Positions 1 to 11,265 of a stretch of DNA of 64,000 nucleotides are shown piece by piece. Below the pieces are notes generated by a model, which saw nothing but the letters and a program-made list of their open reading frames with translations, was not told the DNA's origin and made no database searches. The DNA is taken from the NCBI GenBank assembly GCA_039881145.1, contig JAYKKI010000005.1:29013501-29077500 (forward strand), written 5' to 3'. The stretch's first letter is position 1. Each line of letters starts with the position of its first letter. The position numbers and the translations under genes were made by a program. The stretch is from Druceiella hillmani. Taxonomy: Eukaryota > Arthropoda > Insecta > Lepidoptera > Hepialidae.

Positions 1-52
1 TACAAGAACAACGACACTCATCCCCAAATATGTTTCTAAATAAAAGAGATAA

Positions 53-346
53 TTTGCACTTGTCGGCACTGATCATGGTCGTCGGTTTATTGATGATAAA
101 AAACCTTATAAATTTAAATTAGCAATTTGGTAATCGAGTGTTTAAATTATTGATATTTATTCAGTATATTATAGTCTGAATAATAAGCTAAATTTTAATT
201 TGCACTTGTCAGCACTGATCATGGTCCTCGGTTTATTGATGATAAAAAAAACCTTATAGATTTAGATCACCCATTAGGTAGTCGGGTGTTTAAATTGTTG
301 ATATTTGTTCAGTATATTAGAGTCTGAATAATAACCTAAATTTTAA
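53..346. repeat. Two-copy tandem repeat, 146-bp unit
   Basis: Two head-to-tail copies (53-198 and 199-344) share nearly every base. Each starts with TTTGCACTTGTC, passes through ACTGATCATGGTC and ends in an A+T-rich stretch before CTAAATTTTAA. The differences are scattered substitutions and a small A-run change. No coding capacity is evident. The window edge cuts off any further copies to the left. Confidence 0.9.
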
Positions 347-573
347 TGGAAGAGAATTATGTACTTCGACATAAATTTCTCTTGTGAACATATTAGATGG
401 AAACATTAGAAAAAAATGGCTTGAAAGTGTATAGTTCTATCAGTCTTGGTTTTGTTTTAAATCTGCCGTACATTTTACAGTCTAATCCGAATACATTTTC
501 ATCACTCTTTTTACTCTTTAATTCTGTTTCATATTAAAGCTCATTCTTGATCGTCTCAATTTTAAAATCGATA

Positions 574-1885
<1,312 letters not shown>

Positions 1886-2328
1886 TAGCCAAACGGAATT
1901 TTTCCACTTCTTTTGAAAGCATGGTGCATGCAAACAGCTTGCCACACAAAGCGAACTTAATCTGCGATCTATTTCAAAATGGCTATCAATTTTTTCTAAG
2001 TCAATTATAAGAGGTCGCTTTAGATGGGTTTATCGAACAGATCAATATTCCCTTATTTTAATCGTTGCAACCAGTGTTTGGATTTAGCGTAAGAGGGCAC
2101 CCCTTTATCCATCGTTGTGCACACATTGCGTAATTCTTCGTTGGTTTCGCTCTAAATGACATTCATGAAGTGCGAATTCTCTAAGTTAATTTCGAGATAC
2201 TTGCGTTTCTCATTTATTCTTTACTCACTGATTACACAATTGTAAATTGAACAGAAGCTTGAGTGCCGCACTCCTCACATACCCTACGATATACATTCTA
2301 GAAACTTCTAAAAAATTCCAGAAATCGG
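1886..2328. repeat. Diverged dispersed repeat, copy A (partner at 52563-53050)
   Basis: Three colinear blocks match the 52.6 kb region: a GCCAAAC..GAAT block near 1890, a CATCG(T/C)TGTGCA block near 2112, and about 120 bp ending near 2328. Identity by eye is about 60-65% in the last block. On the minus strand the last block reads in both copies as a similar peptide, with NF(L/I)E, then VGY, AA and LLF. This suggests an old protein-coding mobile element, but I do not recognise the family. Confidence 0.5.
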
Positions 2329-2999
2329 TTAAAAAAGAGACAGGTTCATAAATTGCCAACCCTACATTTCGACGTTTTAAGTTAGATGAATGTACAGCAA
2401 ATATTGAGTGAAGTAACATTTTAATCCACAATTGATTTAGGATATTTACCTTTGGAATAGTTAACAAATATTTTAATTGGTAATGAAATTTCTTTTATTG
2501 ACATAGCAACAGACAAGAAAATATAAAAACAAGACAAATAAAATTATAAATTATGATATATTTAACATTTATTTCATTGAATATATAACACGATGCAAAA
2601 TCAGAACCCGTAAAAGTTTTTTACGAAAATATCATTAGCTATTTAATACATAAGTAAAAACTCTTTAAAATAGTAAAGCTTGAAAAAATACGATCAAATA
2701 CAAATATTACAATGAAATATTGAAGCTTTATCATGCACTCGTGTACTTTGAGATATGTGTATGCTTTGTTTCTATATCCTTTAATTATTAATTTTATAAT
2801 CATAAGAGATACCGATTTTGTGAAAATGTATACTAAATTTGTATTTAATTTTTATCAACCTTTGTTATATCTCGAAACAAAAGGTTCCTGTAAATATTCA
2901 CTCTTTTCATAATTAAGGCTGAAAATTTTGTGTTACCCGCACTAACCGTAATCAAATTAATATACGAGTACTTCGTTTACATACCTATTCCATTTAACC
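2329..2999. other. A+T-rich non-coding stretch, nothing recognised
   Basis: No supported feature is visible. The sequence is rich in A and T runs, and stops are frequent in all frames. Confidence 0.5.
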
Positions 3000-3116
3000 A
3001 AGCCATATTTATAATATTTTAACATGTACAATAAAGCCGAAAACTATAAAAGATAGAGGAACTTCTGAAGTAGAAATAGGGAAGTAAATAGTTGAGTTGT
3101 CTTATTATTTACAAAG
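3000..3116. repeat. Dispersed repeat, copy C (partner at 31103-31224)
   Basis: Both copies start with AAGCCATATTTAT, contain ATGTA(C/T)AATAAAG(C/T)C about 30 bases later, and end in an (A/C)TATT(A/G)..AAA context. They are in the same orientation, with identity roughly 65-70% by eye. No family is recognised. Confidence 0.5.
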
Positions 3117-4687
3117 GACAATTGTTAATCAAATACTTTCAAAACGTGCCATTACGTGTAATTCGCTTTCATAGTCTTTCGTAGTCTGTCAATGCCTTTG
3201 TGACATAGTGAAACTATGGTCTCATGCTTATTAATGATATAAGTTACAATCCATATCAAAAATATTAGCAAATATTCAGTTTTTGTGGTATGGTTTTTGA
3301 TTTTAATACTTGTTTTAGATATATCCCATGTCAATTTATTTAAAAAACCGTTTAAGTTTTGTTCATTTAAGAGATGATGCATTCATATGAATGAAGCTAG
3401 TCGCAAACATAAAAAAGCATCATCTGTTTATTCAAATATTTTTTTTTAATTACGTAAAAATCCAATTCAAAATTCTATTTACTCCATTCATATTTCAATA
3501 ATTCTGCCATTTGTGTGTCATTTAGACAACAGTTAATACAACTATTGTCTAAATGACAATAGATAAAATGCACTTATGTTCTCGTTGTTATAAAAGATAT
3601 TTTTTTCACTTATACATCTATTCGTTAATAATACGTTTATAATATATCCATTCGTTAGAATACCTATTTGTTTAATGGGAATACTACATTCTAACTGGAA
3701 TTATCAATATTTTACTGTAATTGCTATTTATATATCTTTACATATATCATGATGTTTTTTGATTTTTTTAGATTATATTTCCAATTTCCACTTTTTTCAT
3801 TTCCACAGTTTTCTGTCAAGCCAACCATTTCAAATTTTATAACTAAAGCGGTGTTTTATGTCCAAAAATTATTTTATTGAAATATTTATATGTCATCCCA
3901 GCACGATATGCATTGGTAAATTATAAAATACTCAATACAAAAATGATAATAAACTTGAAACATAATCATTTGGAAACTGTCTGGCACATAATCTGCTTAC
4001 AATATAAAAATAAAAGGGCGAATCGTTCAACACGTCTTATAAACCCAACATTAGTTTAACAGCCTGAGATAATTTATATCCAAAACCCAGAGCGTCACGT
4101 TAGGGTACCAACAATAGTGTACAATAAGTAACAGTTCTTATTAACTTCTGTTTGAATGATATTATCCAGAAAAAATTGAAAATATAAATGTGCTATAACT
4201 GATAGTCCGTGACACGTATATGTTTAACCAATCTAAATCAAGTTAGAAAAATTCACAAATGACCCACTGTTCTTTGCTAATGTCGAAATTTGTCAACACT
4301 ACCGCGATTCTGTTTCGATTATATCAACTGTAACGTTTGCTTAGTCCCAATACATACTTAATAAAAATAATACTTAAGAAAAGACCGTTACAGACCAAAA
4401 TACCTGTTGCAAACAGGGAAATGGACAGCCGCATTAATTTCATAAGTGTTTGGTTTTTTTCTCCATTTTGATGCATGAAACTTAAAGATGTAGGTTTCAT
4501 TATTTCATTACAATATATCAAATAAACTATTATTTTTCAATAAATATAAAAGGCAGATTACACCTTTAAATAATATTGCTTGTTAAACATGTAAGTTTCA
4601 TTATTTTATTACAATATAGATAAGTATAACTATGCTATCCACTCTGTACAGAATATGTAATGGTATAACTATACTATTCCCTCTGCA
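3117..4687. other. Non-coding stretch with one hairpin and short direct repeats
   Basis: Besides the hairpin at 3517-3557, two GTTTCATTATTT(C/T)ATTACAA blocks lie about 100 bp apart near 4495 and 4592. A short imperfect duplication around 4625-4690 repeats GTATAACTAT. No gene is supported. Confidence 0.5.
3517..3557. repeat. Perfect inverted repeat (hairpin), 13-bp arms
   Basis: GTCATTTAGACAA at 3517-3529 is exactly the reverse complement of 3545-3557, leaving a 15-base loop. There is no T-run or neighbouring gene to suggest a bacterial-type terminator, and no function is assigned. Confidence 0.85.
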
Positions 4688-4862
4688 CAGAGTTCACAAT
4701 TCAAAAGTATCAGAAAGAATCAATATCGTGTAAGTGACATATTTATTATAGGAGACGATATCAAACAATGCAATCCAATTGCATTGCTCGCTCAAAGAAA
4801 ACAGAATCGTTTCGAGTTTAATCACTGCAGCTGAGTCTTTCAAGTTTACTGCGATAAAAGGA
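4688..4862 (+). repeat. Dispersed repeat E, copy 1 (partner at 21597-21780)
   Basis: Colinear with 21.6 kb through GTGTAA(G/T)TGACA, AATCCAATTGC, AGAAA(A/T) and GAGTCTTTC.AAGTTTACT.(C/T)GATAAAA, in the same orientation, at about 65% identity. In both copies one plus-strand frame reads CNPIA or YNPIA followed by V(Y)CDK or VYFDK, with stops. This could be a decayed coding element of unknown family. The Penelope-like element begins directly to its right. Confidence 0.5.
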
Positions 4863-4968
4863 ATTTTAATATTGAATATATTTGGCGTTAATTTTGTAGA
4901 AATTCATTATTCGCAATTAAATGAAACTACGTGATGTAGTATTATTTCTACTATCTTTAATTTCTTTA

Positions 4969-5009
4969 CCACGACCTAGGTTTCGTTGTATTACAACATC
5001 TTCAGGTGG
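4969..5009 (-). ncRNA. Hammerhead ribozyme motif of the Penelope-like element
   Basis: On the minus strand, stem I is CCAC (5009-5006) with GTGG (4972-4969). The core CTGAAGA (5005-4999) fits the CUGANGA consensus. One extra U (4998) precedes stem II, GTTGT/ACAAC, with a three-base loop. GAAA lies at 4984-4981. Stem III is the palindrome ACCTAGGT (4981-4974), and the predicted cleavage is after C4973 in GUC. Stem III with a two-base loop would be unstable in a monomer, and palindromic stem III is typical of Penelope-type hammerheads that act as dimers. The extra U before stem II departs from the strict consensus, so activity is uncertain. Confidence 0.7.
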
Positions 5010-5271
5010 GATATTAGCAAAGATTAACTCTTAGGAACAACCAACAGCATTTATATGTTTCAAACACAATAGCGGAAGACTACTTTGTGCGGATTTTTCC
5101 ATTGTTTATGTTAGTGAGTTTATTGCAGGGGCGCAGACTAGGTTTTATTATATTACAGAAAGTTATACAATGTATCAGTATTCTAGTTGGGGTAATAAAT
5201 TCAATTGTTGTTATTATGTGAAATTATACAATGCAAACTTTAGGATGTATGTAATAAAATTAAATGGAAGT

Positions 5272-5424
5272 TATTGTCGGTAATATATTGCAAAGGCAAG
5301 GGTATTTGAAAGTAAGGCCAAGGTAATATACTAATTCTACATATCTTATTATCGGTAATATATTTATACAAAAGCAAGGGTATTTGAAAGTAAGGACAAG
5401 GTAATACACTAATTCTACATATCT
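5272..5424 (-). repeat. Two-copy tandem repeat in the Penelope 3' region
   Basis: Two copies of about 74-78 bp (from 5272 and from 5346) share GGTAATATAT, then GCAAGGGTATTTGAAAGTAAGG, then TAATTCTACATATCT. They lie between the stop codon of the RT/endonuclease frame and the hammerhead motif. Confidence 0.85.
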
Positions 5425-5570
5425 CCGGTTTTGTGTATTCATATATTTATTTATTTATTTCTTTTAATTTTTGTTTTGTTTTTATTATATATACATATAT
5501 TTATATGTGTATTAATGCTGAAACAATTTCCAGGGTACTGTAGTGGCAATGTTTTATATTTATATTATAT

Positions 5571-6859
5571 CTAGAAGATATTAAGAATGGGTGATGATAT
5601 TATATTTAGTTGTTCATTTAATATATTGACCTTGATATCTTTTTTATGTCTGTTTATTTCTAATGTTTCTAGGATATTAAGTTTATTGCCTTTTGTATTT
5701 ATTTGTAATATATAGGGTGCATTATCAGTATGGGGGTGATGGTTATTTTCAATGAGATGTTTAGCAAAGTGAGATGTGTCTGGTTTATTATTACGCCAGC
5801 TGGCGATGTGTTCTTTATATCTTGTATTAAAATCTCTTCCTGTTTGACCTATGTATACACTATTACAATCGTTACATTTTAGTTTATAGATACCACTCTT
5901 TTTAAGTTTATCTATTTTTTCTTTATTATTAATAAGGGTTTTACCCAAGTTATTTAAGGTACTATACGTACATGTTATATTATTTATATTTTTATTATTA
6001 GTTAGGAGTTTTCCTAATTTGAGTGATACATTACCTATGTATGGGATAGATTTATAGTAAATATTATTCTTATTTGGTGCGACCGGGTATATTTCTTGTA
6101 TTAGTATTTTTCTTAATTTATTATGGTACAGTTTTGTGACAATTGATGGGTCATAATTATTATTTGTTGCGATTAGTTTCATAGTTTTTATTTCTTTACG
6201 TAGGTTAGGTTTTTCAAGAGGGATGGTTAAAGCTCTGTGAATCATGGAATGAAATGCTGCTAACTTATGGGACCAAGGGTGTTGAGATTGACCATTAATT
6301 ATGGAGTCTGTAAATGTGTCTTTTCTAAATATACTAAATTTATGTTCATTATTTTTGCGTTCTATTGTTATATCTAAAAAATTAAGTTTATTATCAGACT
6401 CTACTTCTAAAGTGAATTTGATATTATTGTGTAGGGAGTTAGCAAAGTTAACAAACTGGTCTAACTGTCGCTGTGTACCTTTCCAGCAGATAAGGATGTC
6501 GTCAACGTATCTATAATAGTATAATATATTGGTCGCTAATTTACTGTTTAAGAGGCTGTTTTCTAGATGATTCATAAATAACTCGGCTAAAAGGGGACTG
6601 AGGGGGGAGCCCATTGCAAGGCCATTGACTTGTTGAAAAAAATTGTTATCGAATAGAAAATAATTTTGGTCTGTGCATAGTTTAAAGAGATCTCTAATTT
6701 CCGATGCTTCAGATATTTTGAGCACAAGTTATTATTAGAATGGAGGCATTTTAAATTTTCCTTAAATATAATGTAAATAAACATGTTGCGTATGTTGGTT
6801 AAGTGACGGTCTAATTTAATATATGAATGCTGCATAAAAAAATGAAGTATATATTCCAC
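5571..6859 (-). pseudogene. Penelope-like RT plus GIY-YIG endonuclease, truncated and frameshifted
   Basis: The main frame (6725 down to 5571, 384 codons, opening with GTG after a stop rather than a true start) encodes the palm of the reverse transcriptase: GLAMGSPLSPLLAELFM at residues 35-51 and the catalytic YVDD at 73-76. After a linker comes the endonuclease: GIY at 278-280, a CxxC pair at 284/287, YIG at 291-293, an Arg nearby and the candidate catalytic Glu at about 353-356. The CxxC and later histidines fit the CCHH linker of this class. RT similarity continues upstream in another frame to about 6859 (an LTNI motif like the family's LFTNIP), so one frameshift separates the two parts. 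The N-terminal RT region is absent. The long intact C-terminal frame suggests a fairly recent insertion. Confidence 0.9.
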
Positions 6860-6865
6860 ATTCTA

Positions 6866-7388
6866 CGCATTACTACATAGGCAGATGAATCGACACAGTA
6901 AAACATGTATAAAACTAAATAAAATTTAAATAAGTATGGAATGTTTGGTAATGGTTTTAATTAAAGTCAAGCAGAAAGTAAGGTAGGTATTATATAACTC
7001 TTTGCAGGAAAATAGCCTTACCACTTAGGCTTTTGGTTAGGGCCGAAATGCTTACAATTTATTAAAATTGTATACCGTACAAAATAAATTGCTAAAGATG
7101 TGTTTCATGAAATCACACTACACCACTGACACAATACGCTAGCGATATCGTGAAGCTCTCGTCGCACGATGACATCGTTCTAAACGTGCTTTCGCCATTT
7201 ATTTAATAAAGGGAACACATTCCTTTTCACAATGAAAAATTAAATTTCAATTTTCTTTCTTTTTGGAAATCTCCATCAGAAATATATTCTAGTCTGCATC
7301 GGTCCGTTTTAACTCGCAATTTATCTTCCGAGATTGATTTTAATTAAATGAAAATTAAGGCCTCATTATAACTAAATATACTCATATA
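6866..7388. other. Non-coding stretch, nothing recognised
   Basis: No motif or open frame with recognisable content lies between the Penelope copy and the copia LTR-like block. Confidence 0.5.
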
Positions 7389-7555
7389 CCTTTCCCGGGA
7401 AAGTGTGTGTGATATTACCGATCATTCAAAATCATAGCTAGTTTATACTGGGATTGCCACTTTCGTTATCATTATTACATTGAACTTGGCCATTAAATTT
7501 TTATAATGATGGATTGTACTAAGGGTATTTCAGTTCACTGAGAGTTTATAGGTTG
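7389..7555 (+). mobile_element. Copia-type polypurine tract and LTR remnant
   Basis: This stretch aligns with the 3' end of the copia element at 26.15-26.31 kb over about 150 bp: CCGGGAAAGTGTG, then TTGAACTTGGCCA(A/T)(A/T)AAA(T/A)(A/T)TTTATAA, then GGATTGTACT. Because it includes the purine tract just inside the LTR, it is the 3' end of a truncated second copy rather than a simple solo LTR. No internal copia coding sequence is visible to its left. Confidence 0.65.
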
Positions 7556-8796
7556 TTAACTTAAGGTTTGAGAATTTTTTATGTATGTAAAAGTTTTAAG
7601 GTAAACTCATCATGATTGCCGAAATTGGCGAAAATAATATTCAGAGATACTTGAAATATTAGGGATTTGAATTTTGTTTGACAATTAAATTTTATTTTAT
7701 TTTATGTGTCACTGTTTTGAGCTTAATTTGGCAAAGATTTCATTTTCCAGGACCATCATCAGTTGTCTAAGCTTTAACTGGTTTCTTTTATAAAGTAAAG
7801 AAAAAAAGGACGTTTTTAATATATTATGGAGAAAAAGAAAACCACTTTAAATATCAATGACTGTTTAGTTTTCAAAATTATTAAAAAAATATTTAAACTC
7901 GATTTTATTAAAAGTAAGCGTAGGGAAATATTTTAGATACTAATAATGAAATTGAGTAAATTAAATGGCATAATAAGTAAACGCTAAATTTAAAAATAAG
8001 CAAAGCAATTAGTTTACTCATATTGAAACATTGTGTTGGTTATTGGTTTATTTTTCAAGATCATGAGGTGTAGCTCAATAAAAGCATTAATAATGAAAGG
8101 GTAAGTACAGTTAGTTCAAGTTTATAATGAAAATAGAATGTATTTATTAAAAGAATCATAAATTGCAGTCACGTAGATGTATAATAATAAGAATAGAGAA
8201 TAAAACATTACTATAACTCTAATTATGTATGCACAAAATGGTTAGAGTATTTATATACCTATGCGTATTCAAGGGTTACTTGGGTTATTAAATATATATA
8301 TCAAAACGTATCGATGAAATATTCAGTATTAACTTAGAAATATGTTATTTTCTACATACTGAACAAAAAATTAAAATGATCGAAGCTGGTTTTAGTTTAA
8401 AAATTACATTCAAATATTAGGGTTATAAAAATAGGTATTATTGTTATAAACTTCTAGTACGAATAATCTCTGTGATGATGTAAGGGATCTGAACATGTGA
8501 ATGTATGATTTTATATAAATATAATAGATCAGCGTTTATTCTTCACTCAGCTAGTGATGACAAATTAAATCTCTGTAGTGAATTTCATAGGATCTATACT
8601 CTCTTCCAAGATGAAGTCGGAATTAATTTGTTTGATGAATACAGAATTAATTTGTTTTCGCGAACGCAATATCTTTCTTATAAATAATGTGTTTAATAAA
8701 CGTGAAGTACACTTTCATTTGTTTCCTTAGGCAAAACGAAGTCAACTCTACCTAATTTAGCCTAATATAAAAGCCAAGCAGAGAAGAAAGCTAACA
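7556..8796. other. A+T-rich stretch upstream of the candidate two-exon gene
   Basis: No recognised element. A possible splice acceptor (TTTGTTTCCTTAG ending at 8731) precedes the candidate exon by 65 bases. The frame is closed by a TAG between that acceptor and the ATG at 8797. Confidence 0.4.
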
Positions 8797-9451
8797 ATGG
8801 AAAGGCAGCAGCCGATGGCCACCGACGGAGAGAGGCGAATAGCTACATTCAAATTTATTTCCTTAATAACACCAGGGTTAATTGTGGAAGTACCATCGAA
8901 CGATTTTGTCCAGCAATTCAAGCGAGGTAAATATAATTGAGGTAAATATATGTACAATTAATCTTTTATTTAGAGTGTTTTTTAGAAACTGAATGATATA
9001 CACAAACGGACACCGAAAGTTTTTAGATGACTTATTTGAAATGAATTTTATTTGAATTTATATTTAATGCTGAAGAAGAAGTATTACAAACAAAGGTAGC
9101 TTGTAATTTAATCACATTTAAAATTATAAATCATTCGTTGACGAACCTTTCCATGGACTTTTATTTTATTTTATTTTATTTCTAGTGATATCCGAAAATG
9201 TGTTGAAATTTAATATTTCTAAATTTGTGAGATTCATGAACTGACATTGAATTAATCAGACTCAATTATCTACAGATCTGTCTGAGCAAAAATCGACGAT
9301 AGAAGTGGGAAGAATTAAAAAGAAATTGCATGAGGCATGAAACGAAGCAGAGACCACGAGAGACGACGAGCTCCGTGAAAACGGCAAGGAAATTTTATTA
9401 AGTCAAGATCGAGAAGCAAAGGCTCGTGCTGAAGTTACAGAGAGGGAATAA
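8797..9451 (+). CDS. Candidate two-exon gene, charged helical C-terminus, in-frame TGA
   Basis: Exon 1 opens with ATG at 8797 and reads 43 codons plus one base to 8926, followed by GTAAAT (donor at 8927). After a 349-bp intron, the acceptor TTATCTACAG ends at 9275. Joining the exons in that phase keeps the frame open into a Lys/Glu-rich segment (SEQKSTIEVGRIKKKLHEA), then a TGA at 9338-9340. The same frame continues for 36 more highly charged codons (DDELREN..., REAKARAEV) to TAA at 9449, next to AATAAA at 9450-9455. The region is less A+T-rich than its surroundings. Matching phase, both splice signals and the poly(A) signal suggest a real host exon pair or a recently disabled copy. I do not recognise the family; a coiled-coil protein is likely. 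The true start could lie in an earlier exon. Confidence 0.4.
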
Positions 9452-9455
9452 TAAA

Positions 9456-10890
9456 ATAAATGAAATGCCTTTTTAACTTATTAACTGTTTTTCTTATACA
9501 TTTATATTTTATTTTGTATTTTTAAATATTATTTTTTTTATTTCGTTTTAATTTTTTTATACCAAATTTATATACTGTTTGGGCTATTTTTTTTATAAAT
9601 TTTTCTACTCATGTTGTATTTTATTTTATGTTTTTCAAATTTCAAATTTTCAGCAATAAATCATATAGTCATTATTTTGTTGTATGTAGAAAAGCAGTGT
9701 AGCATGTTGTTTAAAACATTCAAAAGCTAAAAAATGTTAATGTTTATTTTTTTGGTCTTACACAAAAATGGTGCGAATTATTTACTAATTGCTAAAGACG
9801 CATTTATTTTGTCAAGCTCTATTAACAAGGTCATTACAATTTGGTAAGAGATCGGTAAAACAAATATTCAATGAAATGGTGTATTAACAAATGTAATAGT
9901 ATTTCCTATTGTTTCAATACGAAAAAGGCTCTGTATTATTTATTCCAAACTAATTCAATGCACGTTTTTATATTATATATGGGCAAATTAAATGTTTTGT
10001 GGTTCACGACAAAGAAAATTTTCCCCGTGGCTGGAAAGTACGTGAGAGGATCAAAGTAACGTGTGAATATCACCATTTGTAAACCATGAAACCTTAAAGC
10101 CGTAAAAGACTCAAAGGGTGTTAACTCACTTTAATAGTAGCTTTTTTATCTGCCTTTATATCCTGTTATGTTTTTTACATTCTTTAAAAGTAAGTTTTTC
10201 TTTACAATTTTTAATATTTTTCTCATAGTTTGTTTTTCCTATTTCATTTCGTTACTCCACGGCTCAAGCAGAAAGGGTTATGTTTTAGCAATCTTTATGC
10301 TTATGTGCATTTGTTATTTCTCGTATCTCGTGAACGATTTGATAGATTTTGATGCGGGCAACTTTTTTTGTAAATTCAGGAACATCAGCAAGAATCCACT
10401 TTTGCTGGTTAGTGATTGTTATTTCAGAAAAGGTATAATTCCATAAATTATGAAAATCATTACTGGTACCATGTATTTTTTAACAGACACAAAGGTCCGC
10501 CAAACCTCCCCCGTCCAAACCTCCCCCGTTGGTTCTTTTGTAGAGGAAAAGTGAAGGTATTTCTCTAAATTAACAAGCAAGCTATCACAGAATACAGATT
10601 TTTGCCCTTACATTTAATTGTGTGGAAATCAACAATTTACTAGATTTTTAACATATTTAAAAATAATTAAATACACAAGAAACTAATGCTGTGTAACAAA
10701 GAAATTTATAAATATTATCGAAAACTTGCAAATTACGTATTTCATAGGCTTTACGAAAGCAAATCTATATAGCTTTGTTACATAATTAATTAAGTAACAC
10801 GAATATTTGAAGAGATTTGGAAGAAAAATTTACTGTATGTACGACAAAAACTCGCGAGGATGTTCAAATAACCACGGAAAAAAGCGCACT
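9456..10890. other. A+T-rich non-coding stretch with a C-rich duplication
   Basis: Apart from the 15-bp duplication at 10500-10529, nothing is recognised. The 92-codon frame at 10168-10446 is a hydrophobic, Phe-rich translation of T-rich DNA with no motif. Confidence 0.5.
10500..10529. repeat. 15-bp tandem duplication, C-rich (G-rich on minus strand)
   Basis: CCAAACCTCCCCCGT occurs twice head to tail. The minus strand carries GGGGG, AGG and TTTGG runs in duplicate, which could allow a weak two-tetrad quadruplex. It stands out in otherwise A+T-rich DNA. Confidence 0.85.
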
Positions 10891-11265
10891 GAAAAGTATA
10901 AAATAAATGAAATACCAATACTTAGCCTAAACTTTTGTGGTATATTATATTTTTGGAAAATTATTAAATTTGCAGAATATTGCTATTGTTACAAATATTT
11001 GGAATTAATGCCAAGTCGATGTGTCTCTTTTCTACCACACCCCCACAAATAAATGAGTGCAACATTTCACTTGGCATCTGAAAAGTATAAAATAAATGAA
11101 ATACCAATACTTAGCCTAAACTCTTGTGGTATATTATATTTTTGGAAAATTATTAAATTTGCAGAATATTGCTATTGTTACAAATTTTTGGAATTAATGC
11201 CAAGTCGATATCTCTCTTTTCTGCCATACCCCCAAATAAATGAGTGCAATATTTCACTTGGCATC
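10891..11265. repeat. Two-copy tandem repeat, 189-bp unit
   Basis: The copies at 10891-11079 and 11080-11265 differ at few positions. Because 189 is a multiple of three, one plus-strand frame reads the same about 50-residue peptide twice, with stops at the copy ends. Each copy holds ATGCCAAG and, about 60 bases on, CTTGGCAT, giving a small internal inverted repeat. Confidence 0.92.

Larger units (their letters stand above)
4863..6865 (-). mobile_element. Penelope-like retroelement, 5'-truncated
   Basis: Read on the minus strand, the element runs from about 6865 down to about 4863. It contains part of a reverse transcriptase with a fused GIY-YIG endonuclease, a roughly 560-bp 3' region with an internal tandem duplication, and a hammerhead-ribozyme motif about 100 bases from its end. 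Penelope-like elements are known to combine this RT, this endonuclease and hammerhead motifs in their terminal repeats. The left limit is inferred from where similarity to the 44.6 kb tip stops. The right limit is where the coding similarity stops, before the N-terminal RT motifs, so the copy is truncated. No second terminal repeat was found to the right. Confidence 0.85.
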
